64,000 nucleotides of DNA from positions 16,427,221-16,491,220 of the forward strand of contig OX155965.1 of NCBI GenBank assembly GCA_944548615.1. Direction: 5' to 3'. The position numbers and the translations under genes were made by a program. This stretch comes from Micropterix aruncella (lineage: Eukaryota > Arthropoda > Insecta > Lepidoptera > Micropterigidae). Numbering within the stretch: position 1 is the first letter of the stretch; each line of letters starts with the position of its first letter. The notes below the pieces were generated by a model. That model saw only the letters and a list, made by a program, of their open reading frames with translations, was not told the DNA's origin and searched no databases. This document shows, one piece after another, positions 12,666 to 23,752 of this stretch.

Positions 12666-13042
12666 GATATTAGTAGGTAATGGCGTATATAATTCCTTTA
12701 GAAACATGCGTATTTCCGTGTATTACAGCGTTAATGTTTTCTCCGTGTAGCTCATTGTTACAGCTTTGCGTTACATATAATAAAAAGTTTTAACTATTCC
12801 TATTTAAGTATAATTCTCATTATATTTAACGTATCGGGTAAAATAGTGACTTAACCCGGCGATAATCGCGCTCTTTTGTAACTGAATTGGCCACCTGGGG
12901 TCAATCCACATCCCCAAAACGTGATATTGTAAAAAATATAATAATATATTTCATTTACTTATTCTATATTACTTGCCTTACAGACAAATGACACACGACA
13001 AATAAATTAAAAGTAATTTTTTTTTAAACAAGCTTTACTTTT

Positions 13043-13690
13043 CCCCAGGGAGGTCCTCCCATGGCAATCTCCCGGCTCCATCTTCAGACCCTCGTCATCA
13101 TACTCAAGACAACAAAACAAACGAGCCCAAACTCGACTATTTTAGAACTTTCCGTCAGGAAGTTCCAGTGGAAATCTTCAGGCTCCATCTTCAGACTCTC
13201 GTCATCAAGTGAAATGGAAAGATCTCAAGACAACAAAACAACTGAGCCCAAACACCACTATCTTAGCACTTTTCATTAGAGAGTTCCATTGGCACTCTTC
13301 CGGCTCCATCTTCAGACCCTGTCATCAAGTGTAATGAAAAGTCCTCAAGACACTAAACAACCGAGCCTAAACTCGACTATCTTAGTACTTTCCATTAGGG
13401 AGTTCCAGTGGCAATCTTCCGGCTCCATCTTAAGTCCCTCGTCATCGTGTGTAATGGAAAGTACTCATGATAATAAAACATACTAGCCCAAATTCGCCTG
13501 TCCTACCATTTGCCATCGAGGAGTTCAAGTCCCTACATCCCGGCTCCATCATGAAATCAGCTCGATGGTACCATAATATTGCATTGTCACCGAACTTACA
13601 TAAGTATGCCAACTTTCAGCTCAATCGGGTACCAGCAGGTGGTTGAAATTTTTTGAAACGGACAACTTACATACGAAAATTGCATGTTAA
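13043..13690 (+). repeat. Minisatellite-bearing dispersed element Rep3, copy 1
   Basis: The left part is a tandem array of about four and a half units of ~120 bp. The block GGCTCCATCTTCAGACCCTC starts near 13074, 13181, 13302, 13421 and (degenerate) 13542, giving spacings of 107, 121, 119 and 121. Units also share CTCAAGACAACAAAACAA and GGGAGTTCCAGTGGCAATCT. A single-copy right part follows (about 13555-13690) with CATAATATTGCATTGTCACC and a CAGCTCAATCGG block. The same layout recurs at 23318-23752 on the same strand, so array and unique tail move as one element. A non-autonomous Helitron is possible because these often carry minisatellites, but I could not place Helitron ends. Confidence 0.8.
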
Positions 13691-15887
13691 TATAAAGCTT
13701 GTCAAGTAAAAAGATTAAAAAATATTGATTTCCAACTTTGGCGGAATTAAATCAAGCATATGCATATTAGGCCGAAATTTTGGTCGAAAACGACTTAGAG
13801 GGTTTTTGCAATCAACCCACGATTTTATCGATGTTAATTGTCAAAGTGAGAGAATATGCCCCTTCGTAAAATAACTATCAGTAAACACGATGCTGCCTTC
13901 AATTGGCCGGACGTCGAAATTAATTTATTTAATAATAATATGAAAGTAGTGCAAGCGGTTATGCGCCTTGATGAATGCAGAGGGTCAAACGGAGGGTCGG
14001 ATTTTATGGCATTTTAGCTCCACTTGTTTCTATGCCGGCCGATCCGAGCGCATCCAGTAATTTAAACGCCTGATATAAAGGCGCCAGAGAGCTTGTTTCT
14101 GTAACGGGATATTATGAAATACGATATAAATCAATCAATCAACTCGCGTAAAACTAAGCCCCTACTTGCAGTTTGCAATAAACTAAACTAACTGCCAACA
14201 TGAGAGCCCGTAACCCTTAAAATGCTGAGTGGGGTCCTACAGCAATCCCAGAAAGTATTTTTACCTTATAACTTGTAAGTATTTTTTTTGTAATTGTCGT
14301 AATGTAATTGTGTAATCGCCAAGTATTGTGGACGATTGGTCTATTCAAATTACATTACCGTTATTTTGTTTTTAGCTATAAACTTACTGTGGTCTCCAGA
14401 AGACCCCATTTCGTAATTAGTGTTCACTCATTTCTCGTGCAATAAATCAGCAGATAAAGCCGACCGAACCCGTTTTTCATGTTTTTAGCTACTCAAAATA
14501 TGAAACTTTACATACCACAGGTTTGAAAATAACCAAGTGTTTTGAAAAATATTCAAGCCTGTGAAGTTGACTGACACAATTCAGACTCAAGAAGCAGTAC
14601 AAACAACACGCGCGACTTATGGAAACGAGGAAGAAGCAGACTTTGTCCAAGATCTAGCGACAAAAAGTGAATATTCTTTGTAAGGAATGACGAATGTGTA
14701 TGTGCTAAGATCATAGAGAGAAATAATACAAAAGACAACTGTACGTTGCTTGGATCATCTATTGTTTAGAATCTTGATCTATTACTATATTTTGTAAAGA
14801 GAATAAAATTTAATTTTATATTTTTATACCCTAACTATATCAATAAATACATACATTAAACACATCCATTTTTTATTTTCAATTCTACATATTTTTAACG
14901 TGGGGTCCCTTGAAGACCCCACATAGCTATTAGTGTTGTCAAAAAATATACAGTATGTTAAGGGCTAAGAAGATTCACAAAATTGCTGAACGGCATTTGC
15001 ATGCGGATTCATATTCAAATCAAATCAAAAAACTTTTCGACGCACAAGCTTTTGCTCCCACCATTTTAGGATATAGTAAAACCAAATAGGCTATCAAGTT
15101 TTCGTAATATCCTAGAAAATGTCAGAGGTCGAAGAAAATTGAAATAATACTAGAAATTTGAAGTTAATTATCTCGAAGTCTAAAGCGATAACTTATAGGG
15201 AGGAGTGCTGCCTCCCTTAATTATTCCCCATTTTCATTATCATTACGGTAGATCTTAATGTAAGCCGTAAACGGTTGGCTGTATGAAATCGTTAAGCGAT
15301 AAGTCCGTCGTTTGTACTAATTAAAAATAGAATTTTAATTTTCGTTATCATTGTTAGAGTTTTAGTACAAAAAAGTTATTTTTCTTTCTTTCTTTCTTTA
15401 TTACTTCATTCCTTCATGCAAAACCAGCCGATATTAGGGTGGCGTTACAGCCACATATCAAACTGGGCCAAAAGCCACAGCATACTTATACATCCAACAA
15501 AATCACATTAATTGTGACTGGCGGACCTAAACTGTTATCGTCGATCGATCTGTCTTCATTGCCTTCAGTTCAAATCGATCACAATGTCATCGTTAAGAAA
15601 AAACAAAAGTTTGTCTAAGAAAAAAAACAAATAAAGCTGGAACCCTGATTCATGAGAGAAAAAATCAGTGCAATGATCTCCGAGCGTTGTATAATGTATT
15701 TCCATTGAAACTAACTATCCGAGCAAATTTCAAGTATATCAAATAATATGTAGAAGTGGGTCCAACATTACAATATATATATTTGACCTACTACGTACAT
15801 ACTGACATACTGATAAACATGTGAAGTTAAATAAAAGCTTTAAAATAATTGTCGAAGGAATTTGTATGTCCGTTTTAGATACTATGG
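13691..15887. other. No gene seen; one palindrome
   Basis: No conserved ORF. At 14900-14922 there is a perfect hairpin with 8-bp arms (GTGGGGTC / GACCCCAC) and a 7-base loop, preceded by TTAA-containing TTTTTAACG. A related but imperfect GTCTCCAGAAGACCCC lies at about 14393-14408. These may be ends of an unrecognised element. A (CTTT)n run is near 15381-15400. Confidence 0.4.
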
Positions 15888-15935
15888 ATATTTATTTGGG
15901 ATCTTTCAAAAGCATTCGATTGCGTAGATCATTAA
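15888..15935 (+). mobile_element. LINE reverse-transcriptase fragment (motif A)
   Basis: One frame reads IFIWDLSKAFDCVDH followed by a stop. This is the reverse-transcriptase motif A signature of CR1/jockey-type LINEs (normally F-x-D-L-S-K-A-F-D-x-V-D-H). The catalytic Asp of DLSKAFD is kept. The frame is lost at once and no FADD motif follows, so this is a small degraded fragment. Its borders could be wider than given. Confidence 0.55.
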
Positions 15936-16455
15936 GTACTGGCTGGAGTATTACAGAAAAATATTGATATATGAAGGAAATTAATCTCTGGTAGGAGTTT
16001 GTATCCATTTATTTAAATCATTATCAAAAAATCGCTTATTTTGAAAATCGAAGAAGATATACTAAAAAGAAAAAATACAGAAATAGATAAACACATAAAT
16101 GGAAACGAAGGCGTCGATCAGATATCATAGATTTTTATGCGGAGGTAAAAACAACTATCAATAACAAAAAACTCGTTAAAACATCGCGCATAAACAAAGG
16201 TTCCGGTGTTAAGCAAGCAGTCAAAGAGCTCGCTGCACTCTTTCATCTTTCCGGAAAAGGCTAGCAATAATATTTTCAGGTGAAATCAGAAACACTGATA
16301 AAGAAAGCGAGATCAACTGCATTGGAATACAAGATGACTAATGATGTTAAATGTTAAATATTTAGGAAGCGTTTAAAACTTTCTCCTGGCCTTTTTCATG
16401 TAAGTGTGTTTAATTATTTTGTAATATTACGTAATGTACCTGCGTTTTGTAAAAC
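15936..16455. other. No confirmed gene; one coding-like frame
   Basis: At 16117-16263 one plus-strand frame reads RSDIIDFYAEVKTT..., then NKGSGVKQAVKELAALFHLS and a stop. Its composition looks more protein-like than its surroundings and it follows the LINE motif-A fragment. I do not recognise the family, and there is no convincing start codon or splice context. Confidence 0.25.
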
Positions 16456-16458
16456 ATT

Positions 16459-16614
16459 GGGACCTATTGCATTTCTTAGTGAACTAAACTCGGAATTAGT
16501 TCATAAAATGAATGATTATTTTTCAACATAAAACTACCAATCGAACATAAAACTGCATAATCTTGTCTCGTTCGCATAAATAATTCCGATATTAGTTCAC
16601 GAAGAATCGCAATG
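16459..16614. mobile_element. ATT-MITE family, copy 1
   Basis: Terminal inverted repeats start GGGACCTATTGCATTTCTTA and run through GTGAACTAAACTCGGAATTAGT. The other end is the reverse complement of CATTGCGATTCTTCGTGAAC followed by TAATATCGGAATTA. ATT lies immediately outside each end (16456-16458 and 16615-16617). The same termini and the same ATT flanks define the copy at 48564-48854. The interior is AT-rich and non-coding. Confidence 0.75.
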
Positions 16615-16740
16615 ATTAACCCTCCAACCGCGGGCGATTTTCTTATTTTTTCGTACAATTAGCGGGGAAATTTCAGTAGACATTTTAAATGTTTACGTTT
16701 CTATATCATTGAACAGGTATATAAAAAAAACGGTTGTGTC

Positions 16741-16830
16741 AATCCAAGACTTTTCCGGCAAGTAGACAACCCCCCCCCCCCCCCCATTCCCCCCTACTCC
16801 TCCCTCACCCCGCGCCAACCCATCCACCCC
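16741..16830. repeat. Poly-C tract with shared leader
   Basis: GACTTTTCCGGCAAGTAGAC is followed by a run of 16 C residues and further C-rich sequence with CGCGCCAACCC. The same leader (GACTTTTCCGGCAAGCAGAC) precedes a C-run and CGCGCCAAACTC at 39738-39792, so this is a dispersed unit and not merely a slipped homopolymer. Confidence 0.65.
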
Positions 16831-18084
16831 CGCGTTAGTGTGGTAACAAATAACGATCGACGTCGACTGATCTATTCTACCGTCGATCGATCCAATATAT
16901 CGATGACCGATCGATTGGTGTGGTGGCAATCTGACTTGTAAACTTGAATATACCGATCGTCTATGTTGACGATGAAATAGGGTCTCCTTATGAAGACATT
17001 ACCCAGAAAATATATGGAACGCTATAATACCGCGATTTCGCACGGAAGGAGCTTAAAAACTCTTTTACAAATTTCGGTATGATTATTTGGCTGGCCTAAA
17101 CCGAAAGTTCACCAACTGACAAGGGGGTCTGGTCAACGTCGATTATAACATCTAACCTAAACTTCGGCTGCCATGAATTTCACGCGGTAATGTCCGTTTC
17201 TTAATCATGTTAATAATGTCAACAACCCTGCAGTGTGCTCTCTGACTGAATCGCAAATCTTCGTCTGATGGTAAAATAATGGTGACGACAGCTGGGAATT
17301 CAGTCATGCGGCAACACCGCTCATCGAAAATAGCCCGGCCCGTGGGGAGTTTGTTATCACTTGGGCAATGGGTAACCGTTTTAAAATAATCCGCAGATTT
17401 CAGCCGTACGTGACGGGATACTGTGACGAGGCTGGGAATGTCGGCATTGTGTCATATTAATAACGTGTGATTCATTTCATTGAATCGGATGGACGCGATG
17501 CACTATACATATGTAGTTAAGGGGACGGTCGCTCGGGACCAATGGGACTTCTGCCATTTTTACTTCAAACACCTTTACACAGAAAACACGCATTTTAAAA
17601 GTATAAAAAAAAATTGTGGCAGTCTCGTAAAAAAATATGAGAAACACATCGTTTTTCGCAGACTGATTTTATACTATTTTTTCCGCCGGGCCGCAATTCA
17701 GTGTCGAAAATATTGCTAGTAGTATGGGTTGATAAAAAAATCAATTGTGTCAAAATAATAGAGTGAATATGCAAAAATATTAACATTTCATATGTCAACG
17801 TTTATATAACTCGGAGACCTGTGGTTTTGGTCAATGATTAAACTGAAAAATGAGTGTCGAACAAAAATTATATATGTATAAATATAGGATATGTGCCCTA
17901 AAACAAAAAAAAACGAGTATTTCCAAATGAACTAAATACGACCTATTGCAGTTATTTGTTTAGAGAAAATTCGTAGGTCAAAGACGCGACTCTTGGCTCT
18001 AAACTTGCGACAGTGGTAGGTATTGCAATGACATCGGAAGAACTGTCTGCAAAGTAAAGATTGTTGTCGTGAGCAACGACGAGT
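16831..18084. other. No gene seen
   Basis: Contains a short match (about 17175-17208: ATTTCACGCGGTAATGTCCG...) to the outer arm of the foldback element at 24901-25070. The 79-codon frame at 17480 has no recognisable motif. Confidence 0.4.
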
Positions 18085-18325
18085 GGATTTAGTGCGGTGC
18101 AGCGGTCGTTCCCGGAGTGGGTCGGCAGAGAGCGGCGGCGGGCGCGGCGCCCGCGCCTCGCGGACCCATTTTAGGGCATCGATCGAGGAAACCCGACGCC
18201 CGCTAGAGCCGTCTCGCGCCCGCGCGTAGCGGCGTCCCTGTCGCGCGCGACGCCCGCCCCAGGCGCACTGTGTCGACGCCCGCGCCGCCGCGACGATCTT
18301 TTAATAGTGGGCGCAACGCGCGCGT
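18085..18325. promoter_or_regulatory. CpG-rich block, candidate promoter or first exon
   Basis: An abrupt island of G/C and CpG-dense sequence (runs such as GCGGCGGGCGCGGCGCCCGC) in otherwise AT-rich DNA, about 240 bp long. No ORF with protein similarity crosses it. A GT donor-like site (ATCAG|GTGCTAC, near 18340) lies just to the right. Unmethylated CpG-dense stretches in insect genomes often mark transcription start regions, but no TATA box, initiator or downstream exon can be tied to it here. A GC-rich transposon remnant is the alternative. Confidence 0.3.
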
Positions 18326-18676
18326 TTCTCTTCTTCATCAGGTGCTACTTTCTAGAAGAACCTTTACCCTGCTTGGTGGTGCTCTGACCAAAACCACTGA
18401 ACCCTTGCGATCGATCCCATAGCTCTCTATCATATTTTGACCTAAATATATTGGGGGTGGGTGCACACATAGGTACTTCTTAACCTTACATAGGTAAGGC
18501 AATATCAGTAGTACATTAACTATAGATAAGGCGTCATAATTTTTACGACATATGTTGTGATTTTTGAACAATAAGCATAAAACTAGAAAAAATAATATTT
18601 ATCTTCATTACCTTCACCCGGCGACATTCTGTTGAAAAAAAGTTACACCGTCGATCTAGCCGGGTATTTTTATACA
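18326..18676. other. No gene seen
   Basis: Unremarkable AT-rich DNA between the CpG-rich block and Rep1 copy C. Confidence 0.4.
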
Positions 18677-19383
18677 CCGTCACCTCAGGAAGTTTTACGA
18701 ATGTTCGTTCTATCTCCCTGGAAGTGAGCGCAGAAGACTTGGACAAAACAGTCCACCGTCAAGCTCCGCCACATGCCCGTAAGCGGCCAACGCCTTATCC
18801 GCGAGATAACCAGGTATGTTACCCAGCGGGCTTACACTTACGCCCTTACTTCCAATTGCGACCAGATTACTCCGGTCTCTCGATTGGTTACGAGTTCGAG
18901 GTCGCTTTCCCGGTCCTTAAACCGGTGGTTAAACTTTACTCCACGAAGATGATTATATGTACCTTACTTTACTTTACTCCGCTTATACTCCACGAAGCGG
19001 TGAAACGGTGTAACCGAATCTATCGCGGACCACGGCACCCTTTGCCCGGCAGTTCACCCAGGATCGGGTAGCCGATGGTCGTTTCAAGAGCAGTCGCCGT
19101 GAGGTCCGCAACCACCCCCGCTCTATAGGAAACAGTATAACTTCCAGACTCCCCCGACTGTTAGTCAGAGAGCACAATCGATTGGCTTACGCCGCACGGT
19201 GCGCAGACCGTCCAGGAGCGCCAGAAGGTTGACTCCTAGGCTAAACTAGCCCTAATGCCAGAGTCCTGTCCAGGCTCGCACTTCATCCGTGGAGGCCGCC
19301 GGATGGGTGTTGACCCGTGAGTGTGACCAACCCTGAACAGAATGGGTCTTCGTGGCCAACTCAGCAAGTGCCCATTAGCTCCC
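18677..19383 (+). repeat. Rep1 dispersed repeat, copy C (5'-truncated)
   Basis: Starts inside the family at CCGTCACCTCAGGAAG, lacking the leading GTTGTCAACTACAACGGGCG block, and runs to CCCATTAGCTCCCC. The truncation at the 5' side only is what LINE-mobilised retroposons show. About 70 bp are inserted near 18920-18990. The insert is bounded by two copies of CTCCACGAAG, suggesting a small secondary duplication. Confidence 0.85.
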
Positions 19384-19458
19384 CGGTACAGTAAACAATA
19401 AATATTTTCGTCAATAATAACTGCAAACCCTCGCGAACTACATTAATGACTAGTTCAC

Positions 19459-20077
19459 AGCCCGAAAGTTACAGTTTGGTGCGCTGTGTCCTCGATAGGC
19501 ATAATTAGGCCTTTTATTTCAAGAATCCTCAACTGTGACTGTGATTTCAACGCGCTATTGCGAGATACTGGTGAACTTTTTGCGCCCCAAAATGGAAGAG
19601 TATGACAAAAAATATAACACAGAAGTCCTCCGGTTTCAACAGGATGGAGCCATGGCCCATATTGCCCGTCGTTCACACGATTTTTTTCTTATTCGAATTC
19701 TCCGATCTCATTACAAGGCGATGTTCCATGGTCCCGCTGCTCCCCGGAGTTGACCTCCTGTGACTTTTTCTATGGGGCTACTTCAAAGCCGCGGTTTACA
19801 AAGTTTGACCTCGAACCCTGGAAGCTCTTAAGGAGACAATTGAGGACGTAGTAACCGAAATTCCACAATATATGTTGGCAAGAGTAAGTGAAAACTTTGT
19901 TGAATAGCTCATATGTGCATCGCTCGCCAATACCATTTGGGCGATATTATCTTTAAAAGTATAGCAAAAAATGGCGTAATATGTACTTTTCAAAAATAAA
20001 AACCCTTTATTTTATGTTAAACTGCTTATCACAATTCACCCGCCAATTCAGGGATTTCATTGTGGTCCACTCTGTAT
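19459..20077 (+). pseudogene. Mariner/Tc1-superfamily transposase, broken 5'-truncated copy
   Basis: Translation across frames gives SPKVTVWCAVSSIGIIRPF, then FQQDGAMAHIARRS, then fragments of the L-T-P-C-D-F-F-x-W-G-Y block, and finally PRTLEALKETIEDVV and a C-terminus ending ARVSENFVE. These are the ordered middle and C-terminal blocks of IS630/Tc1/mariner DDE transposases. The Asp of QQDGA is the second catalytic residue; the first one lies in sequence that is missing. At least two frameshifts (around 19748 and 19775) and an internal stop (TGA near 19806) kill the ORF. The right end is probably the terminal repeat near GGTCCACTCTGTAT at 20064-20077. The copy at 45925 belongs to the same family and keeps the part missing here. 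Confidence 0.8.
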
Positions 20078-20119
20078 TTTGCTAATCAAGCCAATCAGTC
20101 GCCATAAAGAAAATTTTGT

Positions 20120-20184
20120 CGTGAACGCCCTACGGTCAACTGGCCAACCACTTAGGTACGCGTACCCCACTTTGAGAAGCGCTG
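20120..20184. mobile_element. Single hAT-type terminus
   Basis: Read on the minus strand the sequence from 20184 is CAGCGCTTCTCAAAGTGGGG followed by TACGCGTACC. This is close to the well-known hAT terminal repeat (CAGTGGTTCTCAAAGTG...). I did not find the opposite terminus in the window, so this is an orphan end or a truncated element whose body extends to the left into unrecognised sequence. Confidence 0.55.
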
Positions 20185-21419
20185 GTTTAGGCTACCATCA
20201 TTTATTTTATTTTATTATTATTCAGGATACGGATTAGCCTGATCAGACTGGGACGGCAATAAAATTATGATGACCACAAATATTAGTACCGCGCCAAAAC
20301 TATCCGCCAGCGAGGTGAAGGTCGGTGGATACCGGTCTAGCGTATTCACCCAAACTAAAGTATGCCTAATCAAAAATATCCACAATATATTATTATTTTC
20401 AGCGACCCTGAATACCGATCAGTTCAGTAGCCCTGATACGTCATACAATTTAATCGCTTCGCAACGGGACATTTGCAATCGGAAGGCGGCGTAGGCGGGC
20501 GGGCGGTTGGTCGCTCAGACACCGACGTGTGTCTGACATTATTTTCAGTTTTCAGAGCTTTTCACGGGGTGTATATATCTCGGAATTAGACTTTAAATCG
20601 GCGCGGGGTGGGCGGACGGCGGGTATTCAGAGCATAATCACATCGTCAGCGAACGCGTTGATGCGCCAGGTGATGTCATCAGAGCGGTATTAGTGCACTG
20701 GCACGGTTGAAGTTGTCTGCGTCTGCTAGGTTTGTATAGAATACGAAATATAAGATGGCGTGTTTATCATTAGGACTTCGTGATATTTTTCCTACCTATC
20801 GCCAAAGTTCTTAACACCTGATAAGTTTGAGCTAAATCAAATATTACTGATTTAAACAGCTGGAGGACATAAAATTGAAAAAAAAACATCAAGGAGATGC
20901 TGATTGGCCACCCTTTCTATAATCTGGATTCCGAATTTGAGGGCCATGATTCATCAAATATTGTACCCATTTAAATTACCTTAAAAAGTAGAGCCTTATT
21001 GTCTGATTATTTTATATGATGTTATAAATATATTACGATAAATAACTTTACTACGTATCTTTTCGAATAACTAACTACTTCAAATATTAGGCTTCTATTT
21101 TGATTTTGATTATTTATATTTATAGTTTGATAATCAAGTAGTCAATTCTTGACTACCTATGTATGTTCAGTAAAGAGTAGTAACGAGACTTACTACCTAA
21201 CCCAATTATTTTGACACGTCCAAGAGCGGTTTTTAGCCGTCAATTGTACACGACAAAAATGTAATGTATATTTATGTGTTTCATAAAATATGAAAAACGC
21301 GAAAACTAATAAGAAAATCATCTTACGCGTCGGCTAATGATAGTTAAATTTTTTATAAGTAATCGGCTAGACAGAAAGGAAAAATAGTGGTGTGTCGGGG
21401 GAGCCTTTATCTATTTCAT
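20185..21419. other. No gene seen; one GC-richer block
   Basis: At 20480-20680 the composition rises (GGCGGCGTAGGCGGGCGGGC, later CGGCGCGGGGTGGGCGGACG). A TATA-like GTGTATATATCTCGG lies at about 20567-20581 between the two GC-rich parts. This could be a promoter or part of an old element. No ORF is associated. Confidence 0.3.
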
Positions 21420-22053
21420 CAGCTAACGGTTCCTGTGCAGTTGGCCCATTAAGACTTGCTCGTTACGCCTGGTCGGCTCAAACCACGGTTTAACTGCTAT
21501 CCAGTAGCCTCCTAGAAGCTACTGGACAAGAGTCTGTTTCCCCTGTCATTGCAAGTGTATCGATTCCGCTGGGGGATGTCCTTCGGGCGCGGTTCGCGCA
21601 TCGTGCGGCGTCAACCAATCGATTGTCCACTTTGGCGAATAACTGTAGGGGTCTGAAAACGATCATATACGTTTCCTAAGCAGCGGGATGTTGACCTGAT
21701 GTCAGCCACTCTTGAGACGATCAGTTGGTCATTCGATCCCGAGTGGTAAGCGGCCATAGGACGCTACGGTCCGCTATAAATCCGAACTGAATTATCGCTA
21801 ACATCAGGTAGAGGCCGCGCGAGCGACTCCGAACGGACGGAGAAATCCGACCAATTCTGGTAGTGAGGGCGCGAAGTCGTCCCGCTGAGTCACTTTCCAG
21901 TGCCTCGCGCGGTAAGGCGTGGGTCTCATACTAGCATGGCAGCGTAGCTAGACGGTGGACTGTTTAGTACCCAAGTTCACCCCACGGTTGAAAAAACGAT
22001 CAATAACGCTATACCTTCCTGGGGTGGCGGGTTCTGTCGTTATAGGTGACAAC
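21420..22053 (-). repeat. Rep1 dispersed repeat, subfamily 2, near full length
   Basis: The reverse complement starts GTTGTCACCTATAACGACAG and ACCCGCCACCCCAGGAAGG and ends GAACCGTTAGCT. It shares with copies A and G the diverged 3' half (CTGACATCAGGTCAACATCC, GGAACCGTTAGCT) in place of the GGGCCCATTAGCTCCC end of subfamily 1. No clear target duplication was found. Confidence 0.75.
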
Positions 22054-22175
22054 TTCATAGCGTATCATCAGCCGAGTGGCAGAATCCAAGTCAGAAACCA
22101 AATGAAATATAACAAAATACATGCATTGTAACGTCACAACTGACGGCGCACTCACTTCGCGAGTAATCGTTGAAA

Positions 22176-22445
22176 CGTGGCATAGTGGCTAGGTCGCCTG
22201 ATCTTACATTGTAAGGTCCCGGGTTCGATTCCCGGCTGGGTCACCATTTTTCGTTGGGATCAAATTAACGGAATTGCATTTTCAATTCTGTCGATCGAAT
22301 GCAATAACAAGACACACACTTACAGACATGTTACACGCACACATACATATAACACGTCATAGTAGGGTTGGTTGTAAGAGATTGTCATATGACAATAAAC
22401 CCGCCCATTGTGACATTTTCACAATAAAGAGTATAAACAAACAGA
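22176..22445 (+). mobile_element. tRNA-derived SINE, complete copy
   Basis: The head looks like a degenerate tRNA. It has an A box (TGGCATAGTGG, 22178-22188), a palindromic anticodon-arm region (CTTACATTGTAAG) and a canonical B box (GGTTCGATTCC, 22222-22232) inside a perfect T-arm (CCGGG...CCCGG), ending TGGGTCACCA. The A-box-to-B-box spacing of 44 fits an internal RNA polymerase III promoter. The acceptor stem does not pair well and the anticodon loop lacks U33, so this is not a working tRNA gene. The unique body follows (TTCGTTGGGATCAAATTAAC ... GGTTGGTTGTAAGAGATTGT) and a tail with TTTCACAATAAAGAG. The body recurs without the head at 32765-32966. Confidence 0.85.
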
Positions 22446-23317
22446 CTATAAACCTCTAATATAAACCTCACATTTCCTATTGGAAAAAATCAGGTCTCTT
22501 CAGAATATCGAAGAGATGTATATCTCTTCGGTATTCAAAAGAGACTGAGTTGTAAATCTACAATATTCTGTTTATTTAAACTTACATGATACACGTGCTT
22601 GTTAGGTCACCGCTCAACTGTCTTATTTCATCGAGATGATTATTACCTGAAAAGAAAGAAAACTACTGTTAAATACCAGGGCATCATAAATGCATTGAAA
22701 TTGTTTTCAATTTCAATTTATTATTACTTCAGACAAGAAGTACACTAATATTTGTATTTATACTTTACTAAAGCAAATTTTCTAAACGCGCTAAAAGCAA
22801 CTTTCAGTCCTAAAAATATCCTTTAAGAACTTATTACGTCAACGGGAACTCCGTTTTTAAAACTGCTTATCTTTGTTTCCATAACAGTGAAAGGAAGTCC
22901 ATTAACCGCAAAAGCGAGTTCGGGTGATATCCACTGGCGTGTGTTCGTTAGGATCCGGTTAAAAATACCAGTATTTCGTCTACAATATCGATCCGGGTTA
23001 AAACTAAAATCAATGAAAATATATCTTCATAAAGAAATCTGTTGACACGGTCACGGACCGCCTCTATTTACATAAATAACATAACTATCGAAATTACTAT
23101 TTAGAGACAGGTTTCTATGGAATAGATTGGATGTGAGTGTGAATATTTAATAGTCAATTATAAACAATCGGTTCTAGATTATAATGTTTAATAGTCAGAC
23201 CGATTAGTTTACAGGAAATTTGTTTGATGGAGCGTTTTGTATGCTGGCCGTATGCCACAAGACGAGTATACAAAATAAATAAATACATTAAAAGGGAAAA
23301 AGAATCTTTAAAAACAA
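22446..23317. other. No gene seen
   Basis: AT-rich. One short hairpin (GAAGAGATGTATATCTCTTC at 22508-22527) was the only structure noted. Confidence 0.4.
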
Positions 23318-23752
23318 GGGAGTTCCACTAGGGAGTTCCAGTGGTCTCCCGGCTCAATCTTCAGACCCTCGTCGTCATGGGTAATAGAAAGTACTCAAGA
23401 CAGCAAAACAAAAGACTCAGCACTTCCTATCACGGGGTTCCAGTGGTAATCTCCCGGCTCCATCTTCAAACCCTCGTCATCGTAATGGAAAGTACTCAAG
23501 ACAACAAAACAAACGAGCCCAAACTCGACTATCTTCGCACTTTCCATTAGGGAGTTCCATTGGAAATCTGCCGGCTTTATCTTCGGACCCTTGTCATCAG
23601 GGAGTTCCCGTCTTCATCATCAAATAAGCTCGATAGTATCATAATATTGCATGGTCACCGAACTTACATAAGTATGCCAAATATCAGCTCAATCGAATAC
23701 CAGCAAGTGGTTGAAAAATGGACAACTTTCATACAAATATTGCAAGTTAAGA
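23318..23752 (+). repeat. Minisatellite-bearing dispersed element Rep3, copy 2
   Basis: Three tandem units with spacing about 105 and 117 (GGCTC-ATCTTCAGACC blocks near 23351, 23456 and 23573) share GTACTCAAGACAACAAAACA and GGGAGTTCCA with the array at 13043. The same unique tail follows (CATAATATTGCATGGTCACC, CAGCTCAATCG, GTGGTTGAAAAATGG), ending near 23752. The copy number in the array differs from that of copy 1. Confidence 0.8.

Noticed and set aside
22176..22250. A tRNA gene
   Set aside because: A and B boxes and the T-arm are good. But the acceptor stem pairs poorly, the anticodon loop lacks U33, the variable loop is too short, and the sequence runs straight into a SINE body that is repeated elsewhere.
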